Below, one piece after another: positions 54,473 through 63,513 of a stretch of DNA of 64,000 bases. Position numbers and translations under genes: made by a program. The notes under the pieces were generated by a model. It was given only the letters and a program-made list of their open reading frames with translations. It made no database searches and had not been told where the DNA came from. The stretch's first letter is position 1. Every line of letters starts with the position of its first letter. Source of the stretch: Gammaproteobacteria bacterium (GTDB lineage Bacteria > Pseudomonadota > Gammaproteobacteria > Steroidobacterales > UBA11654); assembly GCA_002691465.1 (NCBI GenBank), contig NZHP01000036.1, forward strand, positions 1 to 64,000, in the 5' to 3' direction.

Positions 54473-55710
54473 GTAGATCTGAGATCAAAATCAGCAGATG
54501 AGAGTCTTTCAAAACCGTCATCAGTTATTAAAATAGTATCTTCCATATGTACTGATCCCCATCCTATTTCTGTAAAAGGCATATCGATATTAATGACCAT
54601 ATTTTTTTCCAGTGATTGACTGATTTTCACTCCGGGCTGTGTGCCAAAATTCTTTGGATCATCCGTATGCTCAAGTCCTAAGCCATGAACAACTGGGTTC
54701 CTAAAAGAATCAAAGCCCAGTGATCTGATATGGCCACCTACCTCAGCTGAAATCTGATCGTAAGTATTACCTGGTTTTAGAAATTCTTTGGCCTTTTCCC
54801 AGCCCTCTAAAATAGCTTGGTGACGCTCGATATGAAGCTGACTGGGGTCACCAATAACGGCACATCTTCCAAAATCACCGTGATATCTTCTATATTGACC
54901 AAGTGCATCAAACATAATTGGCTCACCTTCCCTGCAAACTCCATTCGGTAGCTCTCCCACTCCACACATCATATAGACGCCTCTTCCGCCTCTCTTTGCC
55001 ATCTCAGACATGTAGAAATTTTCCAACTCTTCCCATGTAACGCCTTCACTCATGAAATCAATTGCTGCGAGCATTGATTGCTCATTAATAATTGCAGCCT
55101 CTCTCATTATTTCAATTTCATTATTTGTCTTGACCATTCTGATCTCATTGAATAACTGAGGCTTGAATATGCACTCCACACCGATGCCCAGTTCCTCAGA
55201 TAGCCATTTTTCAATCCTTAGATCATCAATCAGCACTCTTTTTCCATCCAAATCAGCTGCTTTGATTGCTCGAATGAGGGCTTGGATTGAATTTTCTGAA
55301 TAACTGTCTCTATACTCATGGATTATAGACTTCCATTTTTCCTCAAGAGGATTCAAAGACGCTTTTGGATCAACAGGCCAGCCTGGATAATCCTGTCCTT
55401 TTGGAGCATCATCATCAAATAACTCACCGTCCCCTTTTGCTGAATATAAAAAAATGTTCTCAATCCAAGGTTTACCCATTGTCTCTAATCTTCTGACTTC
55501 TAATGCAGGAAGAATTATTCCAGGCGGCTTGTTGTTGTCTTTTGGCATCACAGAAAAGTAGCAAGCATCGAATCCGAGGGGGGTGTTATACAAACCCCAA
55601 TAGCCTGAAACATAGTAGAAATTTACTGGAGCCATAGCGATCAAGCCATCAATATTTTCTCGATCTAGAATTCTTTCGGCTCTTTCTTGATTGATAAGTT
55701 TCTTTGACAT
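54469..55710 (-). CDS. M24 (creatinase/aminopeptidase P fold) family hydrolase
   Basis: 413-aa pita-bread enzyme. N-terminal creatinase domain (YYVSGYWGLYN region) then the M24 catalytic domain. Metal-site pattern: MFDALGQYRRYHGD (two Asp, 11 apart), VHGLGLEH (His), and HMEDTILIT (Glu390). The other expected Glu is Asp376 (INIDMPF). Could be a dipeptidase or a C-N lyase such as creatinase; substrate unknown. Gap of 5 bp after the FAD oxidase. Confidence 0.82.
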   Translation of the reverse strand: MSKKLINQERAERILDRENIDGLIAMAPVNFYYVSGYWGLYNTPLGFDACYFSVMPKDNNKPPGIILPALEVRRLETMGKPWIENIFLYSAKGDGELFDDDAPKGQDYPGWPVDPKASLNPLEEKWKSIIHEYRDSYSENSIQALIRAIKAADLDGKRVLIDDLRIEKWLSEELGIGVECIFKPQLFNEIRMVKTNNEIEIMREAAIINEQSMLAAIDFMSEGVTWEELENFYMSEMAKRGGRGVYMMCGVGELPNGVCREGEPIMFDALGQYRRYHGDFGRCAVIGDPSQLHIERHQAILEGWEKAKEFLKPGNTYDQISAEVGGHIRSLGFDSFRNPVVHGLGLEHTDDPKNFGTQPGVKISQSLEKNMVINIDMPFTEIGWGSVHMEDTILITDDGFERLSSADFDLRST

Positions 55711-55715
55711 TTTTT

Positions 55716-57317
55716 TTAATCAGTTTTTCTATGATGATTCCAGAAATGTTCGCTGATGCCAAGTGCACCGCTATTCATTTTATTTTTTGGATCCAGATTA
55801 TTTTTAATATTTATCAGTAGCTCTTTTGATGGCTTATAGAGATAGCCCATGTAGTCATATGCCCGACCTATCTGATTTGAGGCAGCGCCAATTGACGCAA
55901 AATAACCAATGATTTCTTTTCTGATCTCATGCACTAACTCTCTTGCTTCAATATTCGGAGAGGGCTCTTCAAAAGTTGATAGAAATGATGGCTCGGCAGT
56001 TCGCTTATGAAGCTCTGGCCATTCATCCAACCATCTCAAGACTGGCTCAATGGAATAAGAATGTTGCTGAATACCAATATTTAAGAGTGTGTACCAAACT
56101 CCACATGCATCCATTCTCTCTTTATATTGATCCATAAGTCGGATGATTTGTTGATTCACGATTAAGGCACTGGTATGAGGGACCTTGGCATTAAGTGCAG
56201 CCCAGCGTTCGCCAGCATGTCCAAGAATTCCATTCATTGGAGGAAACGGGTCTGCTCTCGTGGCCTTTGGAATACTGTTGGGAATGGATTCTCCATTGTA
56301 TTTCTCAGCGATAACTTCTGCTTCCTTTATATCAAAGCGAAGTGCGTTTTGAGAGTGATTCGAGATGACCATGTGCAAGGAATAAGAATTTTCAGGAATA
56401 ACATTTCTTCCAGTAAAAGCCATCTTTACTGACTCTTTAAGGCCTCTAATAAATGATGACTGCTCTCTTAAGACTTTAAGCACAGATTTTGCGCCCTCAA
56501 CATTTGAAACATCGGTTAAACTTCCTGCAGATTTTGGATCCAATACATAACACTCTTCTGTCAATCCCGATTTAGAAATAGATGATAATGCGGCAACAGC
56601 ATCCTCGAGTGATCTATAGGAAAATGATAAATAACCCACACTATTGGGCCAGTATATTAAAGGAAATGTTGCTTGAACCTTAATTCCAAGTGAGCCTGCA
56701 TCATGACAAAACAAACCTGTTGTATCCGGTCCGTATGTTCTGTGATGCGGCTTTGCATTTGCAAATGCATTTTGTCCAGTTTTGATCAATGTTCCATCGG
56801 CAATAATGATTTCCATACCTAAGACGTTGTCTGCAGCAGATCCATATTGACCCGTCCCAAAGAAAAGGGCTCCATTGGATAATCCGCCTCCAACAGTTGC
56901 CATTGAGCCTGAATTAGTTCCAAAAAAAGGAAGTCTCAAACCCAGCGGTTTTAGAGCTTCATAGATTTTTTTCCAGGTGCATCCAGCCTCTACTGTGATG
57001 TACATATCATCAGAGTTGATTTCAATGATCTGGTTCAATAATGATGTATCAATAATCACAGATCTTTCCGTTGAAGGTGTATAACCCCCTGTGTAAGACA
57101 TGCCGCCGCCTCTTGGGATTATCTGGTAATCGGTTTCCGATAAAACTTTTAGAATACTTGAGATTTGATCTTTTGACCGAGGCTGAATAACAATCTCTGC
57201 AACCTGATCGATATCAAAAACATCCATTGAGAAATACTCTCTTTCTTTGACATCAGTTATTACAGCATCACTGCCAACGACATCACATAATTGATTAATT
57301 ATTTCTTTTGACTTCAT
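55716..57317 (-). CDS. FAD-linked oxidase (VAO/PCMH flavoprotein)
   Basis: 533-aa oxidoreductase. PCMH FAD domain with IIPRGGGMSYTGGYTPS, TVEAGCTWKKIYEALKPLG and GGGLSNGALFFGTGQYGS; C-terminal FAD-oxidase domain ending LDPKNKMNSGALGI. Resembles D-lactate dehydrogenase, glycolate oxidase and 4-cresol/vanillyl-alcohol oxidase groups. A phenolic or hydroxy-acid substrate is possible but not determined. It lies 52 bp after fadB. Confidence 0.82.
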   Translation of the reverse strand: MKSKEIINQLCDVVGSDAVITDVKEREYFSMDVFDIDQVAEIVIQPRSKDQISSILKVLSETDYQIIPRGGGMSYTGGYTPSTERSVIIDTSLLNQIIEINSDDMYITVEAGCTWKKIYEALKPLGLRLPFFGTNSGSMATVGGGLSNGALFFGTGQYGSAADNVLGMEIIIADGTLIKTGQNAFANAKPHHRTYGPDTTGLFCHDAGSLGIKVQATFPLIYWPNSVGYLSFSYRSLEDAVAALSSISKSGLTEECYVLDPKSAGSLTDVSNVEGAKSVLKVLREQSSFIRGLKESVKMAFTGRNVIPENSYSLHMVISNHSQNALRFDIKEAEVIAEKYNGESIPNSIPKATRADPFPPMNGILGHAGERWAALNAKVPHTSALIVNQQIIRLMDQYKERMDACGVWYTLLNIGIQQHSYSIEPVLRWLDEWPELHKRTAEPSFLSTFEEPSPNIEARELVHEIRKEIIGYFASIGAASNQIGRAYDYMGYLYKPSKELLINIKNNLDPKNKMNSGALGISEHFWNHHRKTD

Positions 57318-57369
57318 CAGTAAAGCTTTTTTTGCCCGCCAAGGTGATAAATGCGATCAGAAAATTACT

Positions 57370-59511
57370 TTATGGATAGAATTTTTCTTTTTTTTCTGCC
57401 ATTTGCCTCAAACTCTCTGGAACTTCAAATCGTTCGCCGAGACGTTCACAATATTCATCGCACCTGTCAACAAAGCTTTCCACGCCAACCATGTCAATGT
57501 AAGAGAAGACTCCGCCGGTCCAAGGGGGGAATCCCCATGCGAAAATTGAACCTAAGTCACCATCATCTGGTGTAGTTAGAACATTTTCATCGAGACATCG
57601 ATATGCATCCAGTGACTGGACAGTCATCAACCGATCCTTGATCTCTTGAATATCAGGCTGCTTTTCTTTTACTGGATAAATATCAGCTAAACCCGGCCAC
57701 AAGAATTTTTTCCCTCCCTCGGGATACTCGTAAAAACCGCCGCCAAATCGCTTACCCAATCTGCCTAAGTCATACATCTTTTGCATTACATCGATTGAGG
57801 ACATGGGCTTATATTTATCTCCCAAATCTTCGATTGATTGATTATGAATTTTGATAGAAAGATCAATGGTTGTTTCATCTTGAACTGCAATTGGGCCAAC
57901 TGGATATCCAGCATGTCTTGCAGCATTTTCTACTAGTGCAGGATTTACTCCTTCTTTAATCATCTCATTGGCTTCATTGCATGAAGTACTGAATACTCTC
58001 GAGGTATAAAAACCTCTGCTGTCATTAACTACTATCGGTGTTTTCTTGATTTGGGCTATGTAATCCAAAGACTTCGCCAATGCTTGATCAGAAGATTGTT
58101 CGCCCATGATCATCTCAACCAATGGCATTCTTTCCACAGGGGAAAAGAAGTGCATACCGATAAAATTGTGAGGCCTAGCAGACGACTCAGCAAGACCAGA
58201 TATTGGTAATGTCGAAGTATTTGAGGCAAAAACAATATCTTCTCCAATAACTGCCTCAGTTTTTTGCGTCACATCGGCTTTGATTTCTCTATTTTCAAAA
58301 ACGGCTTCAATAATTAAGTCACAATCTTTGAGATCATTGTAGTCAGTGGTTGGAATGATATTCTCCAGAATGGCGTCTCTCTTCTCCTCAGTCATCTTCT
58401 TTTTAGCGACGCTCTTCTTGAAATACTTCTCTGAATAAGCCTTTCCCTTTTCAGCGCTCTCAAGTGATGAGTCAAGCAGATAAACTTTTATCCCAGCTTT
58501 TGCACTCACCAATGCAATTCCAGCTCCCATCATTCCAGCACCAAGCATACCCAAAGTTTTGACGGTGTGTTTTTCTACGCCATCGGGTCTTGCTCTAAGT
58601 TTGTCTGCTGATTGCTTATTGTTGAAGAGACTTCTTATCATGTTTCCAGAAACTGGATCCATGAGTAGTCCAGCAAAGTATTTCGCTTCAATTTCAAGTC
58701 CTTTGTCAATCGGGAGTAAGCATCCTTCATATACTGAAGAAACAATAGAAATAGGAGCCGGGTAATTATGGTTTGTATTTTTTGCAACCATAGCATTGAC
58801 CACTGAGAACATTTGAATTGTTCCTTTCGAATTTGGATCAAATCCACCCGGAACTTTAAATCCTTTCTTATCCCATGGCTGAACAGCTTTTCCGCCATCC
58901 AATATCCACTGCTTGGCTTTACTCAATAATTCTTCTGGAGCTGCCAGTTCATTGACAATACCCATCGCCATTGCCTGTTGGGGTTTAAGATGCTTGCCTT
59001 GTGTCATGAGTTCCAATGCAGGCTGTATTCCAATAATGCGTGGAAGCCTTTGAGTTCCTCCACCGCCAGGCAATAACCCAACCATTACTTCTGGTAGACC
59101 AAGTACAGCATCTTTTCTATCTGCTGCAATTCGGTGATGACATGAAAGAGTGATCTCCAATCCTCCACCTAAAGCTGTGCCATTAATTGCAGCGACAAAT
59201 GGTTTACCACCAGTTTCCATGGCTCGGTTAACCTTGTGGCTCTCAATCACTTTCTCAGCCATGGCTGAGGCATCACCAAGACCGATTAGGCTTGGCAGCA
59301 TAGTCTTTAGATCGGCGCCAGCCATGAAATCATTTTTTGCTGATGTCAGAACAGCACCAATAACTTTTTCATCATTAAGGACTTGTTCAACGCAATTTTT
59401 AAAGTCATCAGCAAAATCAACCGTGATGACATTCATCGGACGATCTTGAACATCAATCTCAATGACAGCAATGCCATCTTGATCAATATTCATTTTAATA
59501 TTCTTACTCAT
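57370..59511 (-). CDS. fadJ: Fatty acid oxidation multifunctional enzyme (enoyl-CoA hydratase / 3-hydroxyacyl-CoA dehydrogenase)
   Basis: 713-aa trifunctional-type protein of beta-oxidation. N-terminal crotonase domain (GTALGGGLEITLSCHHRIA and LPEVMVGLLPGGGGTQRLPR carry the two catalytic Glu), then NAD-binding LGAGMMGAGIALVSAKAG near residue 325, catalytic His in GMHFFSPVERMPLVEM, and the C-terminal HAD helical domain. Length equals FadB/FadJ (about 715). FadB and FadJ are hard to separate by eye. It is cotranscribed with the thiolase (21-bp gap). Confidence 0.93.
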   Translation of the reverse strand: MSKNIKMNIDQDGIAVIEIDVQDRPMNVITVDFADDFKNCVEQVLNDEKVIGAVLTSAKNDFMAGADLKTMLPSLIGLGDASAMAEKVIESHKVNRAMETGGKPFVAAINGTALGGGLEITLSCHHRIAADRKDAVLGLPEVMVGLLPGGGGTQRLPRIIGIQPALELMTQGKHLKPQQAMAMGIVNELAAPEELLSKAKQWILDGGKAVQPWDKKGFKVPGGFDPNSKGTIQMFSVVNAMVAKNTNHNYPAPISIVSSVYEGCLLPIDKGLEIEAKYFAGLLMDPVSGNMIRSLFNNKQSADKLRARPDGVEKHTVKTLGMLGAGMMGAGIALVSAKAGIKVYLLDSSLESAEKGKAYSEKYFKKSVAKKKMTEEKRDAILENIIPTTDYNDLKDCDLIIEAVFENREIKADVTQKTEAVIGEDIVFASNTSTLPISGLAESSARPHNFIGMHFFSPVERMPLVEMIMGEQSSDQALAKSLDYIAQIKKTPIVVNDSRGFYTSRVFSTSCNEANEMIKEGVNPALVENAARHAGYPVGPIAVQDETTIDLSIKIHNQSIEDLGDKYKPMSSIDVMQKMYDLGRLGKRFGGGFYEYPEGGKKFLWPGLADIYPVKEKQPDIQEIKDRLMTVQSLDAYRCLDENVLTTPDDGDLGSIFAWGFPPWTGGVFSYIDMVGVESFVDRCDEYCERLGERFEVPESLRQMAEKKEKFYP

Positions 59512-59532
59512 TCGTATTCCTTTTCGATTAGA

Positions 59533-60738
59533 TTAAATGCGCTCTATGATTGTTGAAGTACCCATGCCGCCTCCAATGCATAAGTTCACCAACCCTGTAC
59601 TGAGATCTCTTCTCTCAATTTCATCAATCAGTGTCCCCAATACCATTCCGCCAGTTGCGCCAAGAGGATGCCCCATGGCAATTGCACCTCCATTAACATT
59701 GATCTCATCATGATCAATTCCCATTTCTTTCATATAATGCAGAACAACAACAGCAAAGGCTTCATTGAGCTCAAATAGATCAATATCATCCTTGCTCATA
59801 CCACATCTTTTTAGCACTTTATTCGCGGATGGCGCTGGTCCAGTCAGCATTATGGTTGGCTCGGTTCCTGTTGAAGAAAAGCCAACTATTTTTGCTCTTG
59901 GAGTAAGCCCCAATTCCTTACCAATTTCTTTAGAACCCACCAACACAGCGCTGGCTCCATCAACTATTTGACTGGAATTTCCAGCGTGATGAACGTGATC
60001 AATTTTTGCAACTTCAGGATATCTTTGAATCGCGACATCATTGAATCCAAAATCACCAATTTGCTGAAAAGACGGATTCAGCTTAGCCAGATCCTCGACT
60101 GTCGTTCCAGTTCTTATGCATTCATCATGATCCAAAATTGTTTCTCCAAGAGTATCTTTAATTGGAACAATGGAATTATTGAAATAGCCCTCGTCTCTCG
60201 CATGCGATGCTCTCCTTTGACTCTCAACTGCATATGAATCAACGTCCTCTCTTGAAAATCCATATTTTGATGCAATTAAATCGGCACTGATGCCTTGAGG
60301 AACAAAATAGCTGCCATAAGCAACCTGTGGATCTACAGCTAAAGCGCCGCCAACCGTATCCATTGGCACTCTTGACATAGACTCCAAGCCTCCACCGATA
60401 CAAAGATCAGACATACCGGACATCACTTGTGCAGCTGCAGAGTTGACCGCCTCAAGTCCAGATGCGCAGAAACGATTCAATTGTTTTCCGGCAGCCTCTT
60501 CTGCATACCCGGCATGGATTGCTGCGACTCTTGCGGGATTCGAAGCTTGTTCACCTTGATTATGAACGACACCCATGATGACATCATCGACTCGGCTTGT
60601 ATCGAGTTCGTTTCTGTCTCTCAGAGATCCCAAAACCTGAGAAAGTAATTCTACCGGTGTTACTTCATGCAAAGAGCCATCGGATTTACCTCTTCCTCTT
60701 GGGCTTCTTACATGGTCAAAAATATATGCGTCAGTCAT
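59533..60738 (-). CDS. Acetyl-CoA acyltransferase (thiolase)
   Basis: 401-aa thiolase releasing acetyl-CoA in beta-oxidation. Acyl-accepting Cys in LNRFCASGLEAVNSAAA, catalytic His regions NEAFAVV and GGAIAMGHPLGATGG, and C-terminal CIGGGMG. Upstream of the multifunctional enzyme on the same strand, with AAGGTGAG before its ATG. Could be FadA or FadI; the pairing with FadB/J implies the same complex. Confidence 0.93.
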   Translation of the reverse strand: MTDAYIFDHVRSPRGRGKSDGSLHEVTPVELLSQVLGSLRDRNELDTSRVDDVIMGVVHNQGEQASNPARVAAIHAGYAEEAAGKQLNRFCASGLEAVNSAAAQVMSGMSDLCIGGGLESMSRVPMDTVGGALAVDPQVAYGSYFVPQGISADLIASKYGFSREDVDSYAVESQRRASHARDEGYFNNSIVPIKDTLGETILDHDECIRTGTTVEDLAKLNPSFQQIGDFGFNDVAIQRYPEVAKIDHVHHAGNSSQIVDGASAVLVGSKEIGKELGLTPRAKIVGFSSTGTEPTIMLTGPAPSANKVLKRCGMSKDDIDLFELNEAFAVVVLHYMKEMGIDHDEINVNGGAIAMGHPLGATGGMVLGTLIDEIERRDLSTGLVNLCIGGGMGTSTIIERI

Positions 60739-60782
60739 TGCTCACCTTATAATTTAATTGATGGTAATTTTTAAGAAGAAAT

Positions 60783-60811
60783 AGTTTACAGAAATCTCTA
60801 AATTTACTCAA
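60783..60811 (-). promoter_or_regulatory. Predicted promoter of the fad operon
   Basis: Minus-strand TTGAGT (60806-60811), 17-bp spacer, TAAACT (60783-60788), lying next to the 12-bp palindrome. Match 4/6 at each box. Confidence 0.4.
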
Positions 60812-60819
60812 TTTCTTGA

Positions 60820-60831
60820 ATGAATATTCAT
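60820..60831. promoter_or_regulatory. 12-bp perfect palindrome in the fad/SDR divergent region
   Basis: ATGAATATTCAT with flanking TTGA and TCAA. It sits directly upstream of the fad -35 box and about 70 bp before the divergent SDR gene, a good place for a fatty-acid-responsive repressor. Regulator family not identifiable. Confidence 0.5.
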
Positions 60832-60903
60832 GATTCAATTGCTAAGGTTTTCGGTTACAATTCACAATCTATATTTTAAAAAAAATACATATATGAGGAC
60901 ATT

Positions 60904-61665
60904 ATGGACATAAAAGATAAGACAATTATTATCACTGGAGCTGCAAGAGGGCTCGGTGCAGCAATGGCAAAAAGATTGGCTTCGCATAACTGCAAGTTGG
61001 GTCTGATTGATCTGGATAAAAACAGCATTGCCGATACTGCATCCGCATGTGAAAGTGCCGGAGCAAAGGTGATGTGCATTTCTGCTGATGTGACAAAAGA
61101 AGATGATGTTGCCAATGCTTATGCACAAGTAGTTGATGAGATGGGTCCTTTGGTCGGATCAATCAATAATGCCGGTATCACACGTGATGGTCTATTGGTT
61201 AAATTTAAAGATGGAGAATTTGTAAAAAGGATGTCTCTTGAAGAATGGCAAGCTGTAATAGATATCAATCTAACCGGTGTTTTCTTGTGTGGCAGAGAAG
61301 CTGCTCAGCATATGATTGAAGGTGGACAAGGTGGTGTGATCATCAATATTTCTAGTGTCGCAAGACATGGAAATTTTGGTCAAACAAATTACTCAGCAAC
61401 GAAAGCAGGTGTTCAGTCTATGGCCGTAGTTTGGGCGAAAGAACTCTCAAAATATGGAATCAGAGTAAACTCAATCGCACCAGGCTTTATCAACACAGAG
61501 ATGGTTGCCGGGATGCCTGATAATGTAAAAGAAAAACTTTCAAAAATGGTTCCTGTGGGTCGAATAGGAGAACCTGATGAGGTTGCACAAGCAGCTGAGT
61601 TTATCTTCGCGAATGATTACTACTCAGGAAGGTGCGTTGATCTTGACGGTGCGCAAAGGATGTAA
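60904..61665 (+). CDS. Short-chain dehydrogenase (FabG-like)
   Basis: 253-aa classical [15 protein letters not shown] (NAD(P) loop), NNAG, catalytic [21 protein letters not shown] (Ser, Tyr, Lys) and C-terminal [21 protein letters not shown] precedes ATG. Likely a 3-hydroxyacyl-CoA or 3-oxoacyl reductase given its divergence from fadA; substrate unproven. ArsC-like gene follows 6 bp later. Confidence 0.9.
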   Translation: MDIKDKTIIITGAARGLGAAMAKRLASHNCKLGLIDLDKNSIADTASACESAGAKVMCISADVTKEDDVANAYAQVVDEMGPLVGSINNAGITRDGLLVKFKDGEFVKRMSLEEWQAVIDINLTGVFLCGREAAQHMIEGGQGGVIINISSVARHGNFGQTNYSATKAGVQSMAVVWAKELSKYGIRVNSIAPGFINTEMVAGMPDNVKEKLSKMVPVGRIGEPDEVAQAAEFIFANDYYSGRCVDLDGAQRM

Positions 61666-61671
61666 TCCATA

Positions 61672-62019
61672 ATGGCTTTATCAATTTTTCATAATCCGAG
61701 ATGCAGCAAATCAAGGAAAACATTGGAAATAATTGAAAGCCATAATATTGAAGTAGAAATAATTTTCTATCTTAAAAATCCGCCGACGGTGACGGAACTA
61801 AACTCATTGCTTGAGAAGTTAGAAATGAAAGCATCTGATCTGGTCAGAAAGGGTGAGTCAATCATCAAAGAACTTAATATTGATTTACCCAATATTTCTG
61901 ATGATGATTTGATCTCTATCATGATAGAACACCCAATCCTGATTGAGCGTCCGATCGTTTTCAATGAAGCATCTGCGATCATTGGCAGACCGCCTGAGAA
62001 TGTTAAAGAGCTAATGTAA
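61672..62019 (+). CDS. ArsC/Spx-family (arsenate reductase-like) protein
   Basis: 115-aa thioredoxin-fold protein. The active-site Cys is in HNPRCSKSRKTLE, and ERPIVFNEASAIIGRP carries the conserved Arg of glutaredoxin-type ArsC/YfgD. No ars operon genes adjoin, so arsenate resistance is not certain. In a run SDR-ArsC-amidase with gaps of 3-6 bp. Confidence 0.85.
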   Translation: MALSIFHNPRCSKSRKTLEIIESHNIEVEIIFYLKNPPTVTELNSLLEKLEMKASDLVRKGESIIKELNIDLPNISDDDLISIMIEHPILIERPIVFNEASAIIGRPPENVKELM

Positions 62020-62022
62020 ATA

Positions 62023-63513
62023 ATGGGCATGCCAAATAAATCGAAAAGAATGCTCCTGAAATCGGGGTTGGCTCTTGGGTTATCAAATCTTGTTTCCGTC
62101 CAAGAGATATTGGCTAAAAATGATCCTTTCTTCATGATGGATGCAACTGCTCAAGCTGATCTAATCAAAAAAGGAGAGGTTTCAATTGAGGAGATGGTCA
62201 CGTCAGCCATCAATAGAATTGAAGCTGTGGACGGTTATTTGAATGCGGTAGTCACCAGATCTTTTGAAAAAGCATTGTTGGCTGCAAAAAATTATAATGG
62301 AAGAGGCCCCTTTAACGGGGTGCCATACCTCATCAAAGATCTTCTTAATCACAGAGGCGTCAGAGCCACGGGTGGATCACGCATGTTTGCAAATCGCATA
62401 GCCAAAAGAAATTCCTCAAATGTTCAGGCCGCATTTGACATGGGCCTCATTTCTCTTGGAAAAACCAATACCCCTGAGTTTGGTTTATTGGGAGTGACTG
62501 AATCTCTTTTGTTGGGTCCTGCAAGAAATCCTTGGAATTTTGAACGCTCTCCAGGAGGATCGAGTGGCGGCTCTGCTGCAGCAGTTGCATCAGGCATGGT
62601 CTCTATTGCGTCAGCTTCTGACGGAGGCGGATCAATTCGAGTACCTGCTTCGTGTTGTGGCATCGTGGGCTTGAAACCAACCATTCACAGAACAATTGAT
62701 GACGCACAACCAAATCGGCCAATTGATTTGAGCGTGAGATTCGTTCATACAAGAAGCATAAGAGACACGATTACCGCACTTCACCACATGCAGGCTAGGA
62801 ATAATTCTAAATTAAAGGCTGTACCTGAGAGAATTGCTCCAAAAGGAAAAAAATTCAAAATTGCAATGATTACAACAAATATGCTTGGAGAAGAAGCTGA
62901 TCCTGAAGTCAAAAATGCAATCGAGAGCTCCGCTCTGATCTGCCAGGATCTTGGTCATCACGTAGAAGCAATAAATCCTTTTATCGATGGAAATCGTTTC
63001 AGTGATTCATTCCTAACCATGTGGGCCTTTGGAGCAAAAGGGATCGTTGATTTGGCTCAACAAAATTTTGTGTCTAATGAAATTTCGATCGATTCATTGC
63101 TCGAACCATGGACATTGGGATTGGGAAAATGGTTTGATTCTCAACCTGAGGGCAAAGTTGAATTGGCACTTTCTAGGCTCAGAGATGACACTCTTAAGAC
63201 TCAAGAACTGTTTAAATCTTTTGATTTTATACTGTCCCCTGTGACGCAAAGTGTAGCTCCAAAGATAGGATCAATGGCGCCTGATGTGTCATTTGATACT
63301 TTGCTTGAAAGATCTCTGGACTTTATTACCTTTACACCGCTTGCAAATGTTACTGGTGATCCTGCAATCTCACTGCCAATGCATTGGTCATCATCGGGGC
63401 TTCCTATTGGCACTCATCTGCATGCAAGCTATGGAAATGAAGAAGAATTATTGGAACTTGCGCTCGAACTAGAAGCAGCAAAGCCTTGGTCTCAACGCTG
63501 GCCTATGATTTAG
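62023..63513 (+). CDS. Amidase-signature hydrolase, probably exported
   Basis: 496-aa amidase. An N-terminal KSKRMLLKSGLALGLSNLVS resembles a Tat or Sec signal. The Ser-cisSer-Lys triad is visible: Lys in PYLIKDLLNH, cis-Ser in SPGGSSGGSAAAVA, nucleophile in DGGGSIRVPAS. C-terminal TPLANVTGDPAISLPM is typical. Substrate (amide or nitrile-derived) unknown. Its 3' end overlaps the convergent GST by 11 bp. Confidence 0.9.
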   Translation: MGMPNKSKRMLLKSGLALGLSNLVSVQEILAKNDPFFMMDATAQADLIKKGEVSIEEMVTSAINRIEAVDGYLNAVVTRSFEKALLAAKNYNGRGPFNGVPYLIKDLLNHRGVRATGGSRMFANRIAKRNSSNVQAAFDMGLISLGKTNTPEFGLLGVTESLLLGPARNPWNFERSPGGSSGGSAAAVASGMVSIASASDGGGSIRVPASCCGIVGLKPTIHRTIDDAQPNRPIDLSVRFVHTRSIRDTITALHHMQARNNSKLKAVPERIAPKGKKFKIAMITTNMLGEEADPEVKNAIESSALICQDLGHHVEAINPFIDGNRFSDSFLTMWAFGAKGIVDLAQQNFVSNEISIDSLLEPWTLGLGKWFDSQPEGKVELALSRLRDDTLKTQELFKSFDFILSPVTQSVAPKIGSMAPDVSFDTLLERSLDFITFTPLANVTGDPAISLPMHWSSSGLPIGTHLHASYGNEEELLELALELEAAKPWSQRWPMI

